Numbered from the stretch's first letter, positions 9,788 through 18,408 are shown. The stretch: DNA of 64,000 nt from Pseudomonas nabeulensis (GCF_004682045.1 NZ_QUZT01000003.1:62001-126000); one strand, 5' to 3'. Notes: a model not told the origin generated them from the letters alone. Numbers and translations are program-made.

Positions 9788-9881
9788 AATGTGGGAGGGG
9801 GCTTGCCCCCGATAGCGGTGTATCAGCCTCAATATTTTTGACTGACAGACTGCCATCGGGGGCAAGCCCCCTCCCACATTT
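9788..9881. repeat. REPIN, GGGGGCTTGCCCCC family
   Basis: Head-to-head REP pair with about 47 bp between the hairpins. It separates convergent gtrS and the AraC-family gene. Confidence 0.85.
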
Positions 9882-9900
9882 GGCCCTCATTGAGTCTGGG

Positions 9901-10830
9901 TCAGATGCTTTGGCGCAGTCTGGCCAAATCCCTCAGTGGCGGCGCACCAAACAACCGGCTGTATTCTCGACTAAACTGCGACGGGCTTTCATACCCCACC
10001 CGATACCCCGCCGCCGACGCTTCCAGCCCTTCGGCAATCATCAACCGCCGCGCCTCCTGCAAGCGCAACTGCTTCTGGTACTGCAACGGGCTCATGGCGG
10101 TGATCGCCTTGAATCGGTGGTGCAAGGTCGACACGCTCAGGTTCACTTCCTTGGCCAGGTCATCAATGCGCAGCGGTTGTTCGTAGTTGCCGTTCAACCA
10201 GGTGATCGCCTGGCTCACCCGATGGCTTTGGCTGTTGGCCACGGCAATTTCATACAACCGATAACCCTGCGGCCCACGCAACAGGCGGTAGAGAATTTCG
10301 CGGTTGATCAACGGCGCCAGCATGGCGATGTCTTTGGGGGTGTCCAACAGGCGTGCCAGGCGCAATACGGCGTCCAGCAGCTGATGGTCGATGCGGTCGA
10401 CGTACATCCCGCGAGAAGTAGGCCGGGACGGTACACCCATCGGGCCGGCCTCGGCGATCAGCGCCGTGAGCTGAGCCGGGTCGATATTGATGCGCACCGA
10501 CAGATTCGGGTCTTCCGGCGTGGCCTCGATGATGCGCCCAGCCACCGGCATTGCTACCGAGAACACCAAGTAGTTGAGCGGGTCGTAGGCAAAGATTTCG
10601 TCGGCCAGGCGTACTTCCTTGCTGCCGCTGGCCAGGATGCACAGCGCAGGCTCCACCAACACCGGCATAAAGTCGCGCGGTGCGTTGTGGCGGTTGAGGT
10701 AGAGCGAGGTAACGGCCGTACCGTAGGAACCATCCTCCCAGGTATGCCGGTGCACAATACTGGCGAGTTCGGCGCGCTGTTTTTCCATCTCGGCGTCAAG
10801 GGGAAGGGACGGGTGTTCAGGCGACGACAT
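9901..10830 (-). CDS. AraC-family transcriptional regulator
   Basis: Transcription factor of 309 residues. The N-terminal half resembles the AraC-type regulator N-terminus family (PF06719-like). The C-terminal half holds the double helix-turn-helix (about 205-300), with LRIDDLAKEVNLSVSTLHHR and the usual GYESPSQFSREYSRLFG of the second helix. It is divergent from a monooxygenase-fold gene; the 328-bp space between them carries paired inverted repeats that could be its operators. The ligand is unknown. Confidence 0.85.
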   Translation of the reverse strand: MSSPEHPSLPLDAEMEKQRAELASIVHRHTWEDGSYGTAVTSLYLNRHNAPRDFMPVLVEPALCILASGSKEVRLADEIFAYDPLNYLVFSVAMPVAGRIIEATPEDPNLSVRINIDPAQLTALIAEAGPMGVPSRPTSRGMYVDRIDHQLLDAVLRLARLLDTPKDIAMLAPLINREILYRLLRGPQGYRLYEIAVANSQSHRVSQAITWLNGNYEQPLRIDDLAKEVNLSVSTLHHRFKAITAMSPLQYQKQLRLQEARRLMIAEGLEASAAGYRVGYESPSQFSREYSRLFGAPPLRDLARLRQSI

Positions 10831-11158
10831 GGGATGTCCTCTACAGGCTTTTTTGATGGGGTCAGCTTAGCGGCGGCTTTTGAAAAAGTGTTACGTCGAT
10901 TCTGCACAATCCTTGCCTGATCCTGCGATAAGTCGTGAATCAGGCAAGTGGGTGGCCTGTCATCTGCCTGAAACACTGGGCCAATACATGGGATAAACCA
11001 GGGGACTCAAATGCCCTCTTTGGACTTCTCGCAGGATTGTGCAATAAGCCGGCAGGAATCGACTAACGGCACTAACACCTCAATCGTTATCTTTGATCCT
11101 GTGGCAACACGCCCCCACTGTGCTTGCCGAGCATCACTTCTCAACGGGAGAGTCGAAC
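10831..11158. promoter_or_regulatory. Divergent control region with inverted repeats
   Basis: Gene-free space between the AraC-family gene and the ABM gene. TGCACAATCCT (10903-10913) recurs inverted at 11033-11043. TTGCCTGAT (10913-10921) recurs inverted at 10939-10947. These look like operator half-sites for the adjacent AraC-type protein. No RNA gene was recognised. Confidence 0.5.
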
Positions 11159-11500
11159 ATGTCCACCCCCATTCCCGCGAGCCATATGGCCTTTATCCGT
11201 GCCCGTACCGGGTGCAGCACCGAACTCGGTGCACGCTTGAGCAGTTTGATCGAACCGGGTCGCCAGGCTCAGGGTTGCCTGCAATTCTCGTTGCAGCATT
11301 CCCAGGTTGACCCGGATGTGTGGCTGATCTCGGGCTTCTGGAGCAGCGAGCAGGCGATGAGCGCCTACTTCAACTCGCCGGCCCTGATGATCTTCACCGA
11401 GTTGTTGAATGACATGGTGGTTCGTAGCATGGACTTCCAGACCTTCACCGACGCATCCGCTGTGCATGCCTATGGCGAGTACCTGCAACTGGCGGGTTAG
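11159..11500 (+). CDS. Antibiotic biosynthesis monooxygenase (ABM) fold protein
   Basis: Small dimeric alpha+beta barrel protein of 113 residues from ATG 11159, chosen because GGGAGAG lies 8-14 bases upstream. MAFIRARTGCSTELGARL and GCLQFSLQHSQVDPDVWLI follow the pattern of quinol-monooxygenase-like ABM proteins (first strand, then CLQFSLxxS, then the W/I strand). Members oxidise quinones or aromatic polyketides or have no known substrate. It is divergent from the AraC gene, which is the likely regulator. Confidence 0.7.
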   Translation: MSTPIPASHMAFIRARTGCSTELGARLSSLIEPGRQAQGCLQFSLQHSQVDPDVWLISGFWSSEQAMSAYFNSPALMIFTELLNDMVVRSMDFQTFTDASAVHAYGEYLQLAG

Positions 11501-11534
11501 AATGGCCGACTTTCCATTGGCCAGGACCTGCAAC

Positions 11535-11780
11535 ATGGCACGTAAACAATTTGCCCACCACGAAGCCGTATCCGCCGTAGTGCCGGGAGAGGGCGGCTAT
11601 AGCGCCGCCGTCGCCGTCAAGGCACTGGATGGCATGGGCGCCCCGCGCTTTCACAAGATCCTGGATGGGCAGACGTTCAAGACGGCGTCCGATGCCGATG
11701 ATGCGGCGGCGTTGCAATTGGAGCGGTTGGTGGATGTGGATGAAGAGGGCCAGCTGGCCTGGGCAACTGCCACCCTCTAA
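11535..11780 (+). CDS. Small conserved-type protein of unknown function
   Basis: An 81-residue acidic protein starting MARKQFAHHEAVSAVVPG. An in-frame ATG at 11502 would add 11 residues; 11535 is preferred because AGGA lies 8 bases before it. No domain, membrane segment or signal peptide was recognised. It follows the ABM gene by 34 bp and may be cotranscribed. A REPIN follows. Confidence 0.6.
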   Translation: MARKQFAHHEAVSAVVPGEGGYSAAVAVKALDGMGAPRFHKILDGQTFKTASDADDAAALQLERLVDVDEEGQLAWATATL

Positions 11781-11798
11781 ACAACACCGCTGTTCAAA

Positions 11799-11889
11799 GG
11801 TGGGAGGGGGCTTGCCCCCGATAGCGGGGTGTCAGTCACAGATGTATCACTGGCACCCTGCTATCGGGGGCAAGCCCCCTCCCACATTT
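11799..11889. repeat. REPIN, GGGGGCTTGCCCCC family
   Basis: Inverted REP pair with about 40 bp between the hairpins. It occupies the gap between two convergent genes. Confidence 0.85.
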
Positions 11890-11903
11890 TTTCTGCATTT
11901 CAG

Positions 11904-12536
11904 TCAGGGTTTTGTGGCACCTGGGCGATACATCTTGAACAGCGCCTCCGGCCCCAGCTGGAAGTAATCCGCCGGCCCACCTCCACGCAAGATCGGCTCA
12001 GCGGCAGCAGTGTCATAGATGCCATCCTTGAGCAGCCACTTGGCAATATGCACGGCCACCACCTCACCCAGCACCAGCCAGCTTGGCACCAACTCCTTGT
12101 CAGCCCGTTGCAGCTGAATAATCTGCGTCACCTTGCACTCGAACGACACCGGGCTCTCGCCCACCCGTGGCACCTTGATAACTTTCGAGGCCACCGGCGT
12201 CAGGCCGGATAACTCGAACTCATTCACTTCCGGCGAGACCGCCGCGCAACTCTGGTTCATCTGCTCGGCCAACGGGCGGGTTGCCAGGTTCCACACAAAC
12301 TCGCCGGTCTGTTCGATATTGTTCAGGCTGTCTTTGCGCCCGACACTGGAAAACCCAATGATCGGCGGAATGTAGTTGAACGCATTGAAGAAACTGTAGG
12401 GCGCCAGGTTCAGGCGGCCGTCGCTGTCGTGGGACGAGATCCAGCCAATCGGACGGGGGCCGACAATCGCGTTGAACGGGTCATGGGGCAGGCCGTGGCC
12501 GTTGGCGGGTTCGTAGAAGTGGATATCGTCAGACAT
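11904..12536 (-). CDS. Flavin reductase-like (FMN-binding split barrel) protein
   Basis: 210-residue protein of the flavin reductase-like/FMN-binding family. The N-terminal GPRPIGWISSHDSDGRLNLA with SFFNAFNYIPPIIGFSS is the characteristic flavin-site region. TGEFVWNLATRPLAEQMNQS follows. ATG 12536 was chosen because the purine-rich AGGAA precedes it; an upstream in-frame ATG at 12623 would add 29 unlike residues. Likely reduces flavin with NAD(P)H or uses FMN on an unknown substrate. Confidence 0.78.
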   Translation of the reverse strand: MSDDIHFYEPANGHGLPHDPFNAIVGPRPIGWISSHDSDGRLNLAPYSFFNAFNYIPPIIGFSSVGRKDSLNNIEQTGEFVWNLATRPLAEQMNQSCAAVSPEVNEFELSGLTPVASKVIKVPRVGESPVSFECKVTQIIQLQRADKELVPSWLVLGEVVAVHIAKWLLKDGIYDTAAAEPILRGGGPADYFQLGPEALFKMYRPGATKP

Positions 12537-12702
12537 GGCCGGGGTTCCTGCGCTCGGGTTCGATGAAGCGGCCATACTGCAAGGCATGGCGGCGAATTTC
12601 CATCGGCGATATGGAATTTTCATACAGTGCCCACCTATTTTTCACAGCTCCACGTTCAGTCTGCGCCCAAATAAATGACTGAGCTTCGGAGCCGTCCACC
12701 CC

Positions 12703-13458
12703 ATGAATAAACTTCCTCAGATCACCCTGGCGTTCTGGGTCATGAAAATCTGCGCGACGACCTTGGGCGAAACCGCCGGGGATTTACTGTCGATGACCTT
12801 GAACGTGGGTTATGCCCTCAGCTCGATGATTCTGATCAGCGTGTTCCTGGTCACGTTGGTGACGCAGCTCTGGTCGAAAACCTACAACCCGGTGCTGTAC
12901 TGGATCGTGATCCTGTCCACCAGCACGGCGGGCACCACCATGTCGGACTTCATGGACCGCACCCTGGGCCTGGGGTATGCGACGGGCTCGATGATTTTGA
13001 TCGTGATCCTGATGATCATCTTCGCCATGTGGCACCTCAGCGGCGACTCGCTGAATGTGAACAAGGTGCAGAGCTTTCGCGGCGAGTTGTTCTACTGGAT
13101 GGCGATCCTGTTCTCCAACACCTTGGGGACGGCGTTGGGCGACTTCCTGGCGGACGATTCGGGGCTTGGGTTTGCAGGCGGCGCTTTGTTGATCGGCTCG
13201 ACCATTGCGGTCGTGGTGGCGCTCAAGTACTTCACACAAATCTCGTCGGTGCTGTTGTTCTGGGTGGCGTTCGTGTTGACCCGACCGTTTGGTGCGACCT
13301 TGGGCGACTTCCTCACCAAACCCCATGAAAAAGGCGGATTGGATTTCGGCACCATTGGCTCGTCGGCGGTGTTGGCGGCGGTGTTGGTGGTGATGATCGT
13401 CGGCGCATCGTATGCGCAGCGGCGGTATGGCTCGGTGAGCCAGACAATACAAAACTAA
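12703..13458 (+). CDS. Membrane protein of the COG4705 type with four internal repeats
   Basis: 251-residue polytopic inner-membrane protein, function not known to me. It holds four copies of a 20-residue unit at 11-30, 66-85, 131-150 and 186-205. All follow (F/Y)W-x(8)-T/P-x-G-x-x-x-x-D, as in YWMAILFSNTLGTALGDFLA. Three of the four are followed by a Gly-rich turn and another helix. The regular acidic residues (Asp27, Asp82, Asp147, Asp202) inside predicted helices suggest ion handling, which is inference. Confidence 0.75.
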   Translation: MNKLPQITLAFWVMKICATTLGETAGDLLSMTLNVGYALSSMILISVFLVTLVTQLWSKTYNPVLYWIVILSTSTAGTTMSDFMDRTLGLGYATGSMILIVILMIIFAMWHLSGDSLNVNKVQSFRGELFYWMAILFSNTLGTALGDFLADDSGLGFAGGALLIGSTIAVVVALKYFTQISSVLLFWVAFVLTRPFGATLGDFLTKPHEKGGLDFGTIGSSAVLAAVLVVMIVGASYAQRRYGSVSQTIQN

Positions 13459-13460
13459 AT

Positions 13461-13486
13461 GTGGGAGGGGGCTTGCCCCCTCCCAC
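13461..13486. repeat. Collapsed REP: perfect 12-bp palindrome
   Basis: GTGGGAGGGGGC, two T, then the exact reverse complement. It consists of two left halves of the REP unit fused at the hairpin axis. It lies between two convergent genes and could terminate both. Confidence 0.8.
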
Positions 13487-13516
13487 ACAGCCCTGCATTT
13501 TTCCTGAATTTAGCTG

Positions 13517-14836
13517 TTAGTCAGTGGTAATCCGCGAATGCTTGCGGGTGTCCTTCATGGTCACATAGACCACCAGCGACACCGCAATGCACGCCGTCAC
13601 ATACCAGTAGTACCCGGTTTCCATACCGATGCTCTTGAACCACAGTGCAATGTATTCAGCCGTGCCGCCGAAGATCGACACGGTCAGCGCATACGGCAGG
13701 CCTACACCCAGTGCGCGGATTTCGGTCGGGAACAGTTCGGCCTTCACCACCGCGTTGATCGAGGTGTAGCCGCTGACGATGATCAGTGCCGCCATGATCA
13801 GGAAGAACGCGCCCCACCAGGTCTGGATGGTGTGCAGGGTGGTGAGGATCGGCACGGTGCACAGGGTGCCGAGGATACCGAAGGCGATCAGGATCGGCCG
13901 ACGACCAACTTTATCCGACAGCCCGCCAATGATGGGTTGCAGGCACATGAACAGGAACAGCGTCGCCGCCGAAATGGTGGTGGAGTCGGAGATGCTCATG
14001 CCGACCGTGTTCACCAGGTATTTCTGCATGTAGGTGGTGTAGGTGTAGAACGCCAGGGTGCCGCCCATGGTCAGGCCGACCACGGTCAACAGTTCCTTGG
14101 GGTGGCGCATCAAGGTGCGCATGGCGCTTTCCTTGGCTTTTTCCTTCTTGGTGAACGACTCGGTTTCTTCCATGCCGCGACGCAGGTACAGCGCAACTAC
14201 GGCGCACAGTGCGCCGATGGCGAACGGAATACGCCAGCCCCATGCGTACAGCTGCTCGGTGGTCAGCAATTGTTGCAGCACGATCAACACCGCCAGCGCG
14301 ATGAGCTGGCCGGAGATCAGGGTCACGTACTGGAAGCTGGAGTAGAAACCCCGACGTTCCTTGGTCGCCATCTCACTGAGGTAGGTGGCGGAAGTGCCGT
14401 ATTCGCCACCGACCGACAGGCCTTGCAGCAAGCGGGCAAACACCAACAGGATCGGCGCACCGATACCGATGATTTCATAACCGGGGCTCAGGGCAATCAG
14501 CAGCGAGCCGAAGCACATCAGGTACACCGAGGCCATCAAGGCTTTTTTACGCCCGACTTTGTCGGCGTAGAGGCCCATCAGCCAGCCACCGATCGGGCGC
14601 ATCAGGAAGCCCACGGCGAAGATCGCGGCGGTGTTCAGCAGTTGGGCGGTGGTGTCGCCTTTAGGGAAAAAGGTCTTGGCGAAGTACAGCGAGAAGGCGG
14701 CGTAGACGTACCAGTCGTACCACTCGACCATGTTGCCGACGGAACCACTGAAAATCGACTTGATGCGGCTGGAGGTGGTGCGTTCTTTTGCCGGCGCGGC
14801 CGCCGACCCCAGAGGCAAAGTGTTGGAGTTATCCAT
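13517..14836 (-). CDS. MFS permease for alpha-ketoglutarate or related dicarboxylates
   Basis: 439-residue, 12-helix major facilitator of the metabolite:H+ symporter type (KgtP/PcaT/ProP-like). Family motifs are NMVEWYDWYVYAAFSLYFA near 35-53, the loop ADKVGRKKALMAS, RLLQGLSVGGEYGTSATYL, and DKVGRRPILIAFG in the second half. Upstream there is a sigma-54 promoter, and a sigma-54 activator/kinase pair follows upstream on the same strand, pointing to induction by its own substrate. The exact substrate (alpha-ketoglutarate favoured) is inferred. Confidence 0.8.
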   Translation of the reverse strand: MDNSNTLPLGSAAAPAKERTTSSRIKSIFSGSVGNMVEWYDWYVYAAFSLYFAKTFFPKGDTTAQLLNTAAIFAVGFLMRPIGGWLMGLYADKVGRKKALMASVYLMCFGSLLIALSPGYEIIGIGAPILLVFARLLQGLSVGGEYGTSATYLSEMATKERRGFYSSFQYVTLISGQLIALAVLIVLQQLLTTEQLYAWGWRIPFAIGALCAVVALYLRRGMEETESFTKKEKAKESAMRTLMRHPKELLTVVGLTMGGTLAFYTYTTYMQKYLVNTVGMSISDSTTISAATLFLFMCLQPIIGGLSDKVGRRPILIAFGILGTLCTVPILTTLHTIQTWWGAFFLIMAALIIVSGYTSINAVVKAELFPTEIRALGVGLPYALTVSIFGGTAEYIALWFKSIGMETGYYWYVTACIAVSLVVYVTMKDTRKHSRITTD

Positions 14837-14898
14837 TAAAGGATCCTTCGTCTAGTTGTTTTTATGGAGCCGCGTAGACGCAGCCTGGCTCGGGCTAT

Positions 14899-14914
14899 AG
14901 CAGGAGCTGTGCCA
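14899..14914 (-). promoter_or_regulatory. Sigma-54 (RpoN) -24/-12 promoter for the MFS permease
   Basis: On the minus strand the site reads TGGCACAGCTCCTGCT, matching TGGCACG-N4-TTGCW with GG and GC exactly 10 bases apart. It lies about 63 bp before the permease start codon, next to genes for a sigma-54 activator. Confidence 0.78.
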
Positions 14915-15012
14915 GGTGGGTGAGGGCCCGGACTAGAAGGGTTGGCGGATTTTTTTGAGCGGAAAGTTGCTGATGGTTTTGGGTGGGTGAGCGGAAATCC
15001 GCTTATGGCAAC

Positions 15013-15110
15013 CGGCCTCATCGGGGGCAAGCCCCCTCCCACATTCGACCGAGTTCCAATGTTGGAATACGGTCAAGTGTGGGAGGGGGCTTGCCCCCGA
15101 TGGCGGCCTG
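15013..15110. repeat. REPIN, GGGGGCTTGCCCCC family
   Basis: Inverted REP pair between the response regulator 3' end and the permease promoter. The loop between hairpins holds a further inverted repeat: CCGAGTTCCAA near 15049 and TTGGAATACGG near 15062. Confidence 0.85.
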
Positions 15111-15131
15111 ACAGGCACCACAAAAGCGGGC

Positions 15132-16457
15132 CTAGAGAAACATCTCCCGCACCAAGCCATGCCGCTGCATCTTCTCATTCAAGGTCCGCCGTGGCAGTTG
15201 CAACTCCGCCAACACCGCCTTGATATCGCCTTTATGCCGGGTCAACGCCGCTTTCAAGCAGTTCGCTTCGAAGGCCTCCTGCTGCGCCGCCAACGATTGC
15301 CCGGCCTCGATCCCTTCCGGTTCTGGCTCACCCAGCCCCAGCACCTGGCGTTCCGCATAGTTGGCCAACTCACGCACATTCCCCGGCCAATCATGGCCGA
15401 GCAGTTGCCCCAGCTGTGCGCCGCTGAGGGGCTCAACGCTGCGCCCCAAGCGTTCGCCAGCGGTGTGGGCGAAGTGGTCGAACAACAGCGGAATATCCTC
15501 GCGTCGCTCACGCAGCGGCGGCAAACGCAGTTGTGCAACGTTCAGCCGATAAGCCAGGTCTTCACGAAAACGCCCGGCGCGGGCTTCTTCCAGCAAATCC
15601 GGTTTGGTCGCGGCGATGATGCGCAGATCCACGTGAATACTTTGGTTGGAGCCCAGCCGCTCCAGTTTCTGTTCCTGCAATACCCGTAGCAATTTGACCT
15701 GTTGGGCCAGCGGCATGCTTTCGATTTCATCCAGGAACAACGTACCGCCGTGGGCATATTCCAGCTTGCCGATGCGCTTGCCCTGGGCGCCTGTAAATGC
15801 GCCGCTCTCATGGCCGAACAACTCGGCTTCAAACAACGGCTCGGGGATCGCGGCACAGTTGAGTGCCACGAAGGGTTTTTTCGCCCGTGGACCGAAGTCA
15901 TGCAGGCAGCGGGCGACCAACTCTTTACCGCTGCCGGTCTCTCCACGGATCAACACATTGACCGGCAAACTCGCGAGGTCGAGCACCTGGCGGCGCAGGG
16001 TCTGCAAGCCTCGGGACACGCCCAGCAAGGTGGATTCCAACTGCACACGATGATCGGCCTGTTGATGCAGGCGGCGGTTTTCCAGGATCAGCCCGCGTTT
16101 GTCGAGGGCGCGACGCAGGCTGTTGAGCAGGGCGTCGGGGCTGAAGGGTTTTTCCAGGAAGTCGTAGGCACCGTCGCGCATGGCTTCGACCGCCATCGGC
16201 ACATCACCGTGGCCGGTGAGCAGAATCACCGGCAGGTCGGCATCGCGACGCCGTACTTCGGCCAACAGTTCCAAGCCGCTGAGGCCCGGCATGCGCACAT
16301 CGCTGAGGATCACGCCGGGGAAGTCCCTGGGCAACTGCGCCAGGCATTCCTCGGCGCGGCTGAACAGTTGCACCTCAAAGCCGGACAAGCTCAACCATTG
16401 CTCGACAGCCGTGCGAATGCTGGCTTCGTCATCGACCACAATCACTGCGTTCAACAT
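15132..16457 (-). CDS. Sigma-54-dependent response regulator (DctD/MifR-like)
   Basis: 441-residue NtrC-type activator. The receiver domain (1-120) has phosphoacceptor Asp in GVILSDVRMPGLSG and lysine in FLEKPFSPD. The AAA+ domain has Walker A GETGSGKE, the sigma-54 contact loop GAFTGA and Walker B LFLDEI. A C-terminal Fis-type helix-turn-helix (KAVLAELQLPRRTLNEKMQR) completes it. It overlaps the upstream kinase gene by 7 bp, and the -24/-12 promoter of the permease is its likely target. It resembles MifR, which controls alpha-ketoglutarate uptake in P. aeruginosa; DctD is the alternative. Confidence 0.87.
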   Translation of the reverse strand: MLNAVIVVDDEASIRTAVEQWLSLSGFEVQLFSRAEECLAQLPRDFPGVILSDVRMPGLSGLELLAEVRRRDADLPVILLTGHGDVPMAVEAMRDGAYDFLEKPFSPDALLNSLRRALDKRGLILENRRLHQQADHRVQLESTLLGVSRGLQTLRRQVLDLASLPVNVLIRGETGSGKELVARCLHDFGPRAKKPFVALNCAAIPEPLFEAELFGHESGAFTGAQGKRIGKLEYAHGGTLFLDEIESMPLAQQVKLLRVLQEQKLERLGSNQSIHVDLRIIAATKPDLLEEARAGRFREDLAYRLNVAQLRLPPLRERREDIPLLFDHFAHTAGERLGRSVEPLSGAQLGQLLGHDWPGNVRELANYAERQVLGLGEPEPEGIEAGQSLAAQQEAFEANCLKAALTRHKGDIKAVLAELQLPRRTLNEKMQRHGLVREMFL

Positions 16458-18217
16458 AGGTCGGGCGTCTCCAGCGCAATAGGCAAGGTCAGGGTGAAGA
16501 TCGCCCCATCGCCACGATTGCCGGCAATCAGGCGACCGCCGAGTTCATGCACGATGGCGTAGGACACCGCCAGTCCCAGGCCGAGGCCATCACCCACCGG
16601 TTTGGTGGTGAAGAACGGGTCGAACACGCTGTTGAGGTGTTCTTCGGCAATGCCGCCGCCGCTGTCGCTGACGCTCAAACACCAAAGCTGCTGGTCGGCC
16701 TGCAGGCGAATCTCCAAGCGCTTGCGCGGCTTGTCGGCCATCGCATCGAGGGCGTTGCGCAGCAGGTTGATCAGCACTTGTTCAAGGCGAATCGCATCGC
16801 CGCGTACCCAGGCCGGCCGGGTTAGGTCGAGTACCACGCCGATGCCTTCATCGCGCAGGCGCGCGTCAAGCAGATGCAGGGATTGGTCGACCACCAGCGC
16901 CAGGTCCAGGCGTTCGCGCAGGCCGCTGGGGCTTTTGCGCGCGAAGGTCTTGAGGTGGCCAGTGAGCGCGGCCATGCGCGTGAGCATTTCGTCCAGGGGC
17001 GTGAGGGCCTTGTAGGCATCATCGACGCGGCCGTGGTCCAGCAACAGGCGCAAGGTGGCCAGTTGCATGCGCTGTGCGGTCAGCGGTTGATTGATTTCAT
17101 GGGCGAGGGCGGCGGACATCTGCCCCAGTGCCGCCAACTTGGCCGATTGCACCAGGCCATCCTGTGCGGTGCGCAGGGCCTGGGTGCGCTCTTCCACCAA
17201 TTGCTCAAGCTCTTCGCGGCTGCGCTGGCGCAAACGGGCCAGGCGCCAGCGTTGGGTCAGGAACAACACCAGGAACACCAGAGCCAGCCAGGAACCGGCG
17301 GCGGCGAGGCCGGCGTTGCGTTGGTCCTCGAAGGCGAACTGCGGCTTGCGCAGCAAGTGCAGGGTCCAGCCTTCGGCTTTGAGCGGCAGGGATTCCCAGA
17401 TGTAGTTGGCGTTGCCGTCCGGGCCGTTGACGCGCATCAAATGGCTGTTTTCGTCGAAGCGCTGCAACGCCTGGGTCTCCAGCGGCTCCAGTTGTTTTTT
17501 GTCGTACTGGCGGGTGGCCTTGAGTTCGGTCAGGTCAGTGTCCGACAGCGGCCGCAGGTTGCGGTAACGCCAGCCGGGTTGGTTGGCGATAAACACGATG
17601 CCCCGTGCGTCACTGACCAATAAAAGGTCGTTGCCCTGGGCCCACTCGCGTTCAAGCTCGGGGAACTCCAGTTTCACCACCATGGCGCCGAGGAACTGCT
17701 CGTGTTCATCAAGCACGGCGCTGGAAAGGAAATAACCGGGGATTCCCGTGGTCACCCCCACTGCATAAAAACGTCCGGTGCCCTGGCTGAGGGTCTGGCT
17801 GAAATAGGGGCGGAACGCGTAGTTATGCCCGACATAACTGCTGGGCAGGTTCCAATTGCTCGCTGCTACGGCCAGGCCTGTGCGGTCCATCAGTTCCAGG
17901 GTCGAAGATTGTGCGGCGCCGTTGATGCGCTCCAGCTTGCGATTGAGCAGATCCTGGGTGGTGGCATCCAGCGGGCCCTTCAACGCGCTGATCATTTCCG
18001 AGTCCAGCGCCAGCACGGCGGGCAGGGCGCGGTAGCGTTCGATCAGGGTGTGCAGGGAGTTGGCGTACAGCGCGAGCTGCTGATTGGCGCGGGCGGCATC
18101 GTCCACCAACGCTTGGCGTTCGGCGTGGCGGGTGGCCAGGGCTGCGGCCAGCAGTGCGCCGGCGATGATCAGCAAGGAATAGAAGGTCAGGCGCAGGGGG
18201 CGAGGGATCACGATCAT
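16451..18217 (-). CDS. Sensor histidine kinase (DctB/MifS-like)
   Basis: 588-residue kinase from ATG 18217; a longer frame to 18259 adds 14 unlikely residues. It has a membrane helix near the N-terminus, a large periplasmic Cache-type sensor region typical of dicarboxylate sensors (about 40-290), a second helix, then a coiled linker. The phosphoacceptor box is SAALAHEINQPLTAQRMQ. ATPase motifs are NLLRNALDAM, DSGGGI and GLGLGLAVSYAI. It is cotranscribed with the sigma-54 regulator. The ligand is probably a C4/C5 dicarboxylate in the periplasm. Confidence 0.87.
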   Translation of the reverse strand: MIVIPRPLRLTFYSLLIIAGALLAAALATRHAERQALVDDAARANQQLALYANSLHTLIERYRALPAVLALDSEMISALKGPLDATTQDLLNRKLERINGAAQSSTLELMDRTGLAVAASNWNLPSSYVGHNYAFRPYFSQTLSQGTGRFYAVGVTTGIPGYFLSSAVLDEHEQFLGAMVVKLEFPELEREWAQGNDLLLVSDARGIVFIANQPGWRYRNLRPLSDTDLTELKATRQYDKKQLEPLETQALQRFDENSHLMRVNGPDGNANYIWESLPLKAEGWTLHLLRKPQFAFEDQRNAGLAAAGSWLALVFLVLFLTQRWRLARLRQRSREELEQLVEERTQALRTAQDGLVQSAKLAALGQMSAALAHEINQPLTAQRMQLATLRLLLDHGRVDDAYKALTPLDEMLTRMAALTGHLKTFARKSPSGLRERLDLALVVDQSLHLLDARLRDEGIGVVLDLTRPAWVRGDAIRLEQVLINLLRNALDAMADKPRKRLEIRLQADQQLWCLSVSDSGGGIAEEHLNSVFDPFFTTKPVGDGLGLGLAVSYAIVHELGGRLIAGNRGDGAIFTLTLPIALETPDLC

Positions 18218-18273
18218 ACGGTGATGAGCAGGCGCAGTAAGGGGAGTGCACCATACCATGAGCTATCGGGTCT

Positions 18274-18408
18274 TGTAGTGAGCGGGCTGGCCCCGCGCTG
18301 GGCTGCGTAGCGGCCCCAATAAAAAACACCGCGCTCTGCCAGGCAGAACGCGGTGTTTGGTTTTAGGGCTGCTGCGCAGCCCAGCGAGGGGCAAGCCCGC
18401 TCACTACA
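18274..18408. repeat. REPIN, GTAGTGAGCGGGC family, enclosing a terminator
   Basis: Outer arms TGTAGTGAGCGGGC (18274 on) and GCCCGCTCACTACA (ending 18408) are inverted. Between them lies an independent hairpin with a T-run at 18320-18365. A second copy of this family is at 51.7 kb. Confidence 0.85.
18320..18365 (-). terminator. Rho-independent terminator of fumarase
   Basis: Stem AACACCGCG..CTCTGCC paired with GGCAGAA..CGCGGTGTT, followed on the minus strand by six T residues. It lies about 55 bp past the fumarase stop and is embedded in a REPIN. Confidence 0.85.
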
